This document shows, one piece after another, positions 1 to 7,661 of a stretch of 17,139 nt of DNA. Numbering within the stretch: the stretch's first letter is position 1; every line of letters starts with the position of its first letter. Made by a program: the position numbers and the translations under genes. The notes beneath the pieces are model-generated. The model searched no databases. It was not told the DNA's origin and was given only the letters and a program-made list of their open reading frames with translations. This DNA comes from Asterionellopsis glacialis (Eukaryota; Bacillariophyta; Plagiogrammaphyceae; Rhaphoneidales; Asterionellopsidaceae): NCBI GenBank assembly GCA_014885115.2, contig WKLE02004857.1, positions 1 through 17,139 on the forward strand. The letters are read 5' to 3'.

Positions 1-1530
1 TTGTATCCCCCCCCCCCCTGCTAGGCCCTATCTTGGAAGAACATTAAAAACTTTATATCTCTTTTAATAAATGAATGTTGTCTTGGACTTTTTCTTCCTG
101 GTGTACTCCTGGAAAAGTATAATCTTTTCATTAAGCCAAGATACCCTTGTTTTTTAAAGTTATGAAAAAAGCATGCACACACCACCATTATAATGTCTTA
201 TATTTTTTATTCTCCTGCATGTCCTCAGCAAGCAGCAAGCAGCAGGATGATTATATTGTAATGGTGGTATATTCCTCAATGTCATCATGCTGTGCTATTT
301 TATTGTTGAATGTCAATACGGTATAGATTTTTTTTTTTTTTTTAAATTTTGGAGTAACACACACACCACAAGAACTGTTGTTTACAGATGCTGAGTTTTG
401 GTGCTGCTCTGTCTTGTGTGTATTCAAAAAAATCATGTCGTAAAAACATGAGAATACCACCCCAAAGATTTGTTTCATTCCAAATATACCGTAGAGGGAC
501 CCCAAGGATATTTTTTGAATCGTATTTTCACGGATGGGTGTCTTTTTGTATGATTTGTCTTTTCTGCGGGTGATTGAGTGATGGGTGATTGAGTACTAGA
601 GTGTCTTGTCTGTCTGTCTGTCTGTCTCTACTCTATTGGTGTGTTGTTCACTGTAATTAATTATTGTTCGTTATTACTATGTCTGTTGTGTCTTGTATGG
701 TCTGTACATCGTTTGCGGCTTTCCTATTCGTACGAAACGACGGTTAGGTACGAGGTTTGGTATATAAGTGAATTTGAAATTATCATGTGTTTTCGTTAAG
801 TGAAGAAAGAATAACACGACTTGTCTGAGTCGTACGCGTAGTCCTGGATAATGCCATTTTCTATACGAAAAGTATCTGGAATACTGGACTTACCGTAGAA
901 GGTTCTGTTCGGAGCTCTAGAGTAGAGTAGTCGGAACATTCCGAGACTGGAGGTACACGACAAAATACCTATTGAAAAATAGTATGATTCATCTCTACGT
1001 ACTGCAGTACTACACAGTAGATAATTTTGGTGAGACTCTTTAGGCGGGGCCATCTCAAAACCGCCAAGAATCAAGACAAAAAAGAGGAGGGAATTAAACT
1101 CTCTAATAGAGTTCGTTCGTTATTAGGCCGGGTCTAATAGAAGTAGTAGAATACTGTCTTGTAATCAGCAGAGGTATCCATATCATAGGACCAACCTACA
1201 GTCTTACATCCTTCTCTTGGAGAGACACACACACTCGAGTAGTAGTATTTGAAACGACTGGTCTAGTCTTACAATACTATATGAATGCTATTGTTGCGAC
1301 GCTGTTATCACTCCAAAGAACTAGAATATACTACAATAGCAGACACGGATTGTTTGATTTTGTGACTCAATCTCGATAGCATTGTATTGGCGTACCTCTA
1401 CACTGTCAGTCAGTAGACAAGAAAAAAGAAACAAACTAAAAACCAAAAAAAAAGAAAGACCTTTTTGGCACTGTTCTCTTTCTCTACATACACAAGTACA
1501 ATTGCAATCTTTATATTATATTTTATATCC
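1..1530. other. Left flank: AT-rich intergenic region and 5' flank of the PDZ gene
   Basis: No convincing gene is seen here. Open frames on both strands are short, mostly lack a good ATG and have no recognisable domain. Visible structure consists of a C12 run (7-18), a T16 run (328-343), a short AGCAAGC-type repeat (about 230-246), a TGTC microsatellite (607-626), a TATA-like GGTATATAAG around 759-768 and a small hairpin at 816-833 (stem ACGACT/AGTCGT, 6-nt loop). An in-frame TAG at 1414-1416 closes the reading frame of the downstream gene. The A-rich stretch at about 1420-1458 is probably 5' leader of that gene. The TATA-like site is too far from the ATG at 1531 to be assigned to it with confidence. 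Confidence 0.5.
607..626. repeat. TGTC tetranucleotide microsatellite, five perfect units
   Basis: Five consecutive TGTC units are read directly, in a non-coding AT-rich region. Such arrays usually arise by replication slippage and are length-polymorphic. No function is inferred. Confidence 0.9.
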
Positions 1531-4500
1531 ATGATTGCGGATCAAACAACAAGAACAAGAACAAAGCTCAATAGTCGTAATTTGATTCTTCTTCTGTTGG
1601 TTGTTGCTGTTATTGATTTGACATTGACAACAGCAAGTATTATTCATCCTTACCAAGACCATCCTACTCGTCAACGACGACAATTACAGGAACAACAAAA
1701 AGAACAAGCAGATATTTTCTTGGAAATGATTCCTTCGAAAACATATCAAATGATGAATAACATGAATACTAATACTAATAATGATAATACTAATGGCAAT
1801 AATAATAATGAGCCTGCTATTTCTCCTCCACAACAAGGACAAGAATCATCACCAATATCAATCACAACAATAGAATGTACAGATGGTGGACAAGATCCAT
1901 GGAATAATCCTTTCAACATTGAAATTCCATGTTGTCATGGATTAACATCATGTTTAGCACCATGGTCACGTACCACGAATGATTTACCACGATGGCATTA
2001 TTTATGTTTACTTGAATCTGAATGTCCAACAACCACACCACCAACAACAATAGTAACAGCAATACCATCAATTTCACCAACACAAGAAGAAGAAGAACCA
2101 CAAATATCTTTACCAGCTTTAACTACAAGTCCCACGACTAGTACTATCACTATTACTAGTGCTGCTCCAACAGAAGAAGAACCACAAATATCATTACCAG
2201 CATTACCACCCTCTCAACCATCACCTTCACCATCCTCACAGTCATCACAGTCACCTACAATAACAATAGCAACTTCATCACCGACTCGATTGCCAACTCG
2301 ATTGCCAACTCGATTGCCAACTCGATTGCCAACTCGATTGCCAACGAAACTACCAACTTCATTACCAATAACAGCAAGTCCTACTCCTTCACCCATGAAA
2401 GTATCATTACCAGTATTACCACAAGAAGAACCCAGCTTGGCACCCACAACAACAACAATAACCATGGTACCATCACATGCACCAACTGAAGCATCATCCC
2501 ATCCAACAATCCTAACACCACCATCACCAACGACAATGACAACAATGTCACCAACAACAATGTCACCAACGACAATGTCACCAACAACCACAAGTCCTAC
2601 GACTGTTACACCCACAATCCAACCACCAATACCAACCCTACCACCACCTACTACTACAAATGACAACAACAACAATGACAATGATGATGTACCATTGCAA
2701 CAATTTGTATTACGTAATGTACAATTAGATTTACGTGGTGGATCTATAATGAATTTAAAAACACAAGTTCATTGGCAAATTATTACAGCTCAACAAATAT
2801 TACATCAAATACAAATGGTATTGAATACATCATCATCAGCCTCCTCTGATAATACGAATGCAGTAGTATGGGATTTACGTGTGGCATTAATCGTACTCTT
2901 ACAAACATCCATTAATGATACTAGTAGTACATCCTTCATGGTGGTCGAACCATTACCAAAACAAATCATACCACCAGAGGAACTACCAGAGGAGAATACC
3001 AATGACAATGATGCAAGTACTACTACTACAATAAGTACTACTACTACTGAAGAGGACAATAATAATGGTGGTCGTGGTCGTCAAGGTGAAGGACCTCCAC
3101 AACGAAAACTTTTGAAAGACAATAACAATATCAACCATGATACTGATGTTGATTTCAATACCAATGACATTAACATTGACACTGACATTGATATGATGAT
3201 GATGACGTTTGGTAATTCAATACCCTCCACCATGATGGATCATACGAGACATTTTGCACAAGAAGAAATACAAGAACAAGATCTACTACTCATACATCAT
3301 CGTGTACTTGAAGACAATGACGACCAAGAGGGGGAGGTCCAAAAGGCGGCAGAGGAGGAGGACACTACTTTTGTAATTACACCCAATAACAATAACATAC
3401 TTCGTATTAATTTTGATGTAAGGATAGCATTACGATCTATCATTACAGATCATAATATAGAACGGTATGTATTGGGTGCCTTTAATACCAATCAAGATCA
3501 AGAAACATACCGCACTGCTTTACAAAGTACAGGTGATCCATCCTTTGATAATTTATCTACCATTATATGTACTATACCTACGAAATCCACAGATACTACG
3601 ACTCCTCCAAATAATAATAACAATGGTGTAGACAGTGTCACGAATAATAATAGCAGTGACAAGATCAATAGTGGTGGTCGTATAGGGATTACCAAAATAC
3701 AAGGAAAGACAGCTATTATTGGTGGTCTTGTCATTGGATTCTGTGTTTTAGCTTTCATGGGTCTATGTTATGTTGTAAAGAGTCGATACAATACAAGACG
3801 TCAACGTCGTCATCGAAGATTGAATCATCAAGATCCATATAATTTAGATGCAGCAGAGGCGGATGGTAATCCACCACCACCATCACCTCCTGGGTATCAT
3901 CGTCATGGATTACGTCAAACATCTACATCATCTTCCTTATTTACATCCTTACCAGTCTTATCTTCCATGTTCCAAAAGAAGAAGAAAAAGAACACAAAAC
4001 AACAACAACAACAACAACAACAATATGATGGTACATGGAAAAATGCCATGCATCAACAACAACAACAACAAGTACAATTTTCATCTGTGGAAATTAACAT
4101 TGAAGGTGGTGAACAGTCTGATGTAAGTACCTTACATGATCCTATTGCTCCATTTGGTGGTGATCATATAAGTTTGGATGAAGATAATACAGCTGTATTT
4201 AGTTATGACTATAAAAAGGCTCATGGTATTGGTGGTGGTGGTACTGCTTCCGAAGATGACGATACATCCTATGAAGCAAGTCCTACAAAGAATAATACAA
4301 GTCTTACAACGACGAGTCTTACATTTGGTGGTATTCCTACCATAACACCTGATCCAGACAGCAGTCCGTTACCACTCACCATGGAGAATCACGACAAGAA
4401 TGATAACCCTCATAGTCCCATCTCCTTTCAAAATGGTAATGCTAGTCCACCACAAGAGCAATTGGATCATTACATATTGGAAGATCAAATTGAAATTAAT

Positions 4501-4892
4501 GCACCTTCTGGAAAATTAGGATTAATCTTGGAAACAACGGCACGACCTCATGGTACTCGTATACCTACAGTTACCAAGATCAAAGTAGGTTCACCACTAG
4601 AATTTCAAGTCAAAATTGATGATAAACTTTTATCTGTAGATGGGATAGATGTGACTGTTATGAAAGGACGTGAAGTATCCAAACTTATTGCATCCAGACA
4701 AGATAATTATGTGGTGAGTGGATATATATATGTATATATTATTATTGTTGTTGTAGTATTTTCGTAAGAGACACATTCTGTTGTCTTTCTCACACATTTT
4801 GATTATTTGAATGATCTTGTTTGTTCCAATAGCGACGATTTGTCTTTTCCAGACCAAGAACAAACAAACAATTGGATACTGTACTGTTGTAA
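1531..4892 (+). CDS. Single-pass membrane protein with Thr/Pro-rich ectodomain and C-terminal PDZ domain (diatom-type family)
   Basis: Two exons, 1531-4713 and 4833-4892, give about 1080 aa. The ATG at 1531 is the first in frame after a TAG at 1414-1416. Residues 18-35 are a hydrophobic signal peptide or anchor after a basic N-terminus. A Cys motif (C, CC, C, C, C; residues 116-165, including CCHGLTSC) follows. Residues 178-378 are a Ser/Thr/Pro-rich stalk with LPTR and MSPTT repeats, likely O-glycosylated. The ectodomain comes in two halves (about 391-478 and 614-684, the latter with Y..AL.STGDPSFDNL). They are split by an Asn/Asp/Glu-rich insert. The membrane span is about 727-749, followed by a basic RRQRRHRR stop-transfer segment. 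The cytoplasmic part has two polyGln runs and ends in a PDZ domain (about 986-1070: KLGL loop, GSPLEFQVKIDDKLLSVDGIDV). Exon 2 supplies the last PDZ strand, RRFVFSR. Inferred role: cell-surface receptor or wall-anchoring protein with a cytoplasmic scaffold module. The ligand is unknown. Confidence 0.88.
2284..2367 (+). repeat. In-frame 12-nt tandem repeat encoding LPTR units
   Basis: Five perfect copies of ACTCGATTGCCA run from 2284 to 2343, followed by two diverged copies (2344-2367) encoding LPTK and LPTS. The unit is a multiple of three, so copy-number change preserves the frame. It lies in the Thr/Pro-rich stalk of the PDZ membrane protein. The perfect DNA identity suggests recent expansion. 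Confidence 0.95.
2545..2604 (+). repeat. In-frame 15-nt tandem repeat encoding MSPTT units
   Basis: Three MSPTT units and one TSPTT unit in a row, with a few synonymous differences between copies (ACA/ACG/ACC). This is a second repeat array in the same extracellular stalk, older or more diverged than the LPTR array. Confidence 0.85.
4000..4071 (+). repeat. Two CAA tracts encoding polyGln
   Basis: Eight consecutive CAA codons (4000-4023) and six more (4054-4071) encode Gln runs in the cytoplasmic linker between the membrane span and the PDZ domain. All codons are CAA, which fits trinucleotide slippage. The linker is otherwise Ser/Gly/Asp-rich and probably disordered. Confidence 0.9.
4714..4832 (+). 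other. Intron in the PDZ gene (119 nt, phase 0)
   Basis: The donor is GTGAGT directly after the GTG codon at 4711-4713. The acceptor is a pyrimidine-containing stretch ending TTCCAATAG at 4832. Splicing joins NYV to RRFVFSR, which is exactly the final beta strand expected of a PDZ domain. Reading through instead gives a hydrophobic tail and a TAA at 4765-4767. The junction is inferred by eye, without transcript data. Confidence 0.85.
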
Positions 4893-5174
4893 AAGAGAAG
4901 ACAAAGTTATGGCAGACAGTGCATGTACTGTACGCTGGAAGATTCGACACCCAGGGGATTACGATTTGTACCTAAAAAAACCGAGTTGGTGATTGAATAA
5001 GGTAGTTGCAAGAGGGCTTGTAGCTCCACCTTGATTGAAAACAGTACATGTGACAAGTACCGTAACAACAAGAATGATCTATTCTCTTTTACTCTATATT
5101 TTGTATTGTAAAACAAAATTAACGACACGTTTTGTTTTGATGTTTATTTTACTGTAAGAGTACTGTAATTTCTA
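4893..5174. other. Convergent intergenic spacer between PDZ and F-box genes
   Basis: This 282-nt spacer lies between two stop codons facing each other (TAA at 4890-4892 on the plus strand, TAA at 5175-5177 on the minus strand). It should hold the 3' UTRs and polyadenylation sites of both genes. AT-rich sequence is present, but I see no structured element that would identify a specific site. Confidence 0.6.
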
Positions 5175-6656
5175 TTAAAGTCGTTTGTCCTTGACGAACC
5201 GAAACACTTCATGTGGTACTTTATATTCTACCAAATCTTGACTCCAATATTCATCAAAATTAGCAGATGCACTTGACCAATGTTTATCAAAGGATAACGC
5301 ATTGAACTTACCATACATATTATTCTTGTCTTGAATTGTCATTATCATTCGGACAGAATGCCACGGATGTGTGGCATCGACTGTGACTGTATTCTTTTGT
5401 ACTTGATACGTTCCCCACACGGCAACCTTGTCATGATGCTCATTCTCATCATCTTTATTATTATTATTATGAATGACCATTTTCCAGAATCGTGGAAACA
5501 TTTCATGAGGTGGACGTGATGTCAAGGCATACAAGACTCGTCCATCTTCTTGAAAGTAACAATATCGATAATATACAGTTTCCAAGACGGCACCTACAGG
5601 TATTTCCGTCCACATGTCACGTTGTATTTTTTTGACTTGGGCATATTTGAGTACGTACACCCCCCCACCTGTACGGACACGTGCACGTTGTTCCAACATG
5701 AGACGATACGAATTCTTGAATCGTGATACATGCAAGGCTTTTCGCTTTGATTGACGTAAATAGGTACGTTCACATAATCGTTTGTATACAAATTCGGTCC
5801 GAGTGACTGATTTCCAATGTGAATTCAAGAGTGCCAATGTCCCGTAAACATCTATAGGGAGCCATTCAAATATACAATGCAATAATTCTTCCGGTAACAT
5901 GAGGAGAATAGCTCCAGCAGTGCTCTCATCACTTTGTTCGTTGGCAGAAGTTTCAGTAGTACCATTAATACTAAGTTCTGCTACCTTCAAGTTCTCTGCT
6001 CCTTGACTATTATTGGAGGATGAAGTAGAAGATGAATCATCCTCTTCGTCGTCATCATCGCTCAAATCCTTGGAGATCTTTTTCAATGACAATTGTTGTT
6101 TATGTTCTTCATGTTGTTGTACATGATTTACATTATCATCATCACTGTTGTTGTATATTAAATGATTTTCATATGGTTTTTGTAATTGTTGTTCTCCTAC
6201 TTTTTCTGTGGTAGAAGTAGAATCACCTACAGCACTTTTTAAACTCATGTATTCTTCAAATTCACCAATTGTATTATATCCATACTTTAATGCCATTTCT
6301 TTACGTTCGTGCCTTGGTAACATATGCCATATAGGCCATGTTAATTCCCAATTTTCTTCTTGTTTAAACCAAATTAATTCTTCTTGTTCATTGTTGTTGC
6401 TGCTGCTATTATTTGAAGTATCACTCGTAGTTGTATTATCATTACCTTGGTTTATCATTGCGGCAGATGCCATTGATGATGATGGCACAGCATTATGACT
6501 ATGACCATGATGATGAGCATTAATTTCTACAACATGTTCATGATCTACTTCTTCACGCTCGTCTTGTTCATTCTGATTCTGTTCGTTGTCGTTTTTATCG
6601 GAAACATCACTATCCTGTTGTTTAAATTGAACTAATTTCTTTTTTTGGGGACTCAT
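5175..6656 (-). CDS. FBXO9: F-box protein of the FBXO9/Hrt3 type (SCF ubiquitin ligase adaptor)
   Basis: Single exon, 493 aa. The ATG at 6654-6656 is the first after an in-frame TGA at 6684-6686. Residues about 250-292 form an F-box (MLPEELLHCIFEWLP, then LALLNSHWKSV), the part that binds Skp1 in SCF E3 ligases. Residues about 315-486 match the FBXO9/Hrt3 C-terminal region: RLMLEQRARVR, GGVYVLK, YYRYCYFQEDGRVLYALTS, PRFWK, WGTYQ, and a closing sheet ending DLVEYKVP. In that family this region binds substrates. The N-terminal 245 residues are mostly low-complexity (Asn, Ser, Asp/Glu, a His-rich patch at 48-54). They also contain a well-ordered stretch at 94-139 (WPIWHMLPR, then TIGEFEEYMSL) that I cannot place in a named domain. 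The TPR/MIT-like N-terminus of animal FBXO9 is not evident. Acidic run DDDDEEDD sits at 200-207. The family call is firm; substrate and orthology are inferred. Confidence 0.87.
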   Translation of the reverse strand: MSPQKKKLVQFKQQDSDVSDKNDNEQNQNEQDEREEVDHEHVVEINAHHHGHSHNAVPSSSMASAAMINQGNDNTTTSDTSNNSSSNNNEQEELIWFKQEENWELTWPIWHMLPRHERKEMALKYGYNTIGEFEEYMSLKSAVGDSTSTTEKVGEQQLQKPYENHLIYNNSDDDNVNHVQQHEEHKQQLSLKKISKDLSDDDDEEDDSSSTSSSNNSQGAENLKVAELSINGTTETSANEQSDESTAGAILLMLPEELLHCIFEWLPIDVYGTLALLNSHWKSVTRTEFVYKRLCERTYLRQSKRKALHVSRFKNSYRLMLEQRARVRTGGGVYVLKYAQVKKIQRDMWTEIPVGAVLETVYYRYCYFQEDGRVLYALTSRPPHEMFPRFWKMVIHNNNNKDDENEHHDKVAVWGTYQVQKNTVTVDATHPWHSVRMIMTIQDKNNMYGKFNALSFDKHWSSASANFDEYWSQDLVEYKVPHEVFRFVKDKRL

Positions 6657-7661
6657 CTTTATTAGTGTTCTTTTATGTTTTTCTCAATTTTGTGATGGTC
6701 CCAAAAAAAAATCACCAGAACTATGCTTTTTCAAAAATGTAGCGCCCCCACCAAAATACTTACCAACTACGTTGCATACTTTTGCTTGTAACTGCTTACT
6801 ACTGGATGGCTGCGCACTGTCTCTAATTTGGAAGTTTCTCTCTAGAATCTCTTTTGCAAATTAATCATACAAAACGACAATGTTGTGCCGTGTTCTACTA
6901 CAATGTTGTGCTTTACAAAAAATGATTCGTCAGGGATGCTTCATCATCAGAACTATCGTACCCTTTTCTTGCCTCATACTGTATTTTTTTTTTCTTTCCT
7001 GGTTCGTTCCCGCGTACTTCGATCGGCTCTGCGCTGGCGTCTAGAGTCTCTCTCTAGAGTTGGCGTCTCTTATCTATTTTTAGGACCAAGACTAGCCGTG
7101 AACGGAAGGCGGCCACGCACATTCTTACACTCCTGGGAATTACAAAGTGAAGCGCACTCTACCACACGCACTCTACCCCTCTTAGAGGGGTGATGACTCT
7201 CCACGACGGTACTATTATTTATATATGAAAAATAATTGTATTCCTACAGGTGAATCAGATTTCATTTGCTGTGATTTAAACTACAATGGAATATGATGTG
7301 ATGATTTGGAGTGACTTGAAGTATAGCGGTCAACATGATTTCATGATTTCAGCTCTCCCAGAAGCAAGAAATTTATATTCAATCAATGAAGCAAGGTAAA
7401 TGATAAATCTACTGAATATACTTTTCAAAAGTTAGAATAGTTATTAGATGTACTTAGTTTAAAGTCTTGCTGATATGTTTCCACAAAGAGCAAAACAATC
7501 GAAATGATTGCATAGGTTGAGGTTGATCCACAATATATAACAAGCCCTGTTGTTACCAATGTGAATTTTGTAAAATGTCGAAGGCTAAATCCTTTGATTC
7601 CATGTTTCAATTTTCAGTTTTACTTACACACTCTATAGTATATAAAAGTTATGGCAAGAGC
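6657..7661. other. Intergenic region upstream of the F-box gene and downstream of the capping protein gene
   Basis: No gene is supported. The first 100 bases are probably 5' leader and promoter of the F-box gene. On the minus strand a GGTAAGT donor-like site occurs near 6763, which could mark a 5' UTR intron, but no clear partner acceptor is visible. A less AT-rich block (about 6995-7200) contains repeated CTCTAGAG motifs, two copies of CGCACTCTACC (7153-7163, 7167-7177) and a perfect palindrome (7175-7191). The remainder (7200-7661) is AT-rich, presumably including the 3' UTR of the capping protein gene. No tRNA or snRNA was recognised. Confidence 0.5.
7175..7191. repeat. Perfect 17-nt palindrome (8-bp arms, 1-nt centre)
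   Basis: ACCCCTCT-T-AGAGGGGT is a perfect inverted repeat. It directly overlaps the second copy of the CGCACTCTACC direct repeat. With a 1-nt centre it is more likely a dimeric protein-binding site than a stable RNA hairpin. It lies about 520 nt upstream of the F-box gene ATG and about 470 nt beyond the capping protein stop. Confidence 0.75.

Noticed and set aside
796..1074. Minus-strand 90-codon open frame
   Set aside because: It has no recognisable domain, its full length depends on a non-ATG start, and there is no sign of selection visible by eye. Treated as chance.
1465..1530. Upstream extension of the PDZ protein by 22 codons
   Set aside because: The extension has no ATG and would need a TTG start. 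The first ATG is at 1531 and is followed by a plausible signal peptide.
2214..2681. Long minus-strand open frame (VVGD/VGNR repeats) opposite the Thr/Pro-rich region
   Set aside because: It is the complement of the LPTR and MSPTT repeat arrays of the plus-strand gene. Its regular pattern is a shadow of that tandem repeat.
4807..4992. Plus-strand open frame across the second exon of the PDZ gene
   Set aside because: It is in a different frame from RRFVFSR, which completes the PDZ domain. The overlap is a shadow frame.
6752..6768. ATACTTACC resembling the 5' end of U1 snRNA
   Set aside because: Only nine bases match and the rest of a U1 sequence or structure is absent. On the minus strand it is just a GTAAGT donor-like word.
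6885..7193. Plus-strand 100-codon open frame in the F-box/capping gap
   Set aside because: It begins at a TTG, has Arg-rich unpatterned sequence and ends in the palindrome block. It reflects the less-AT-rich island rather than a gene.
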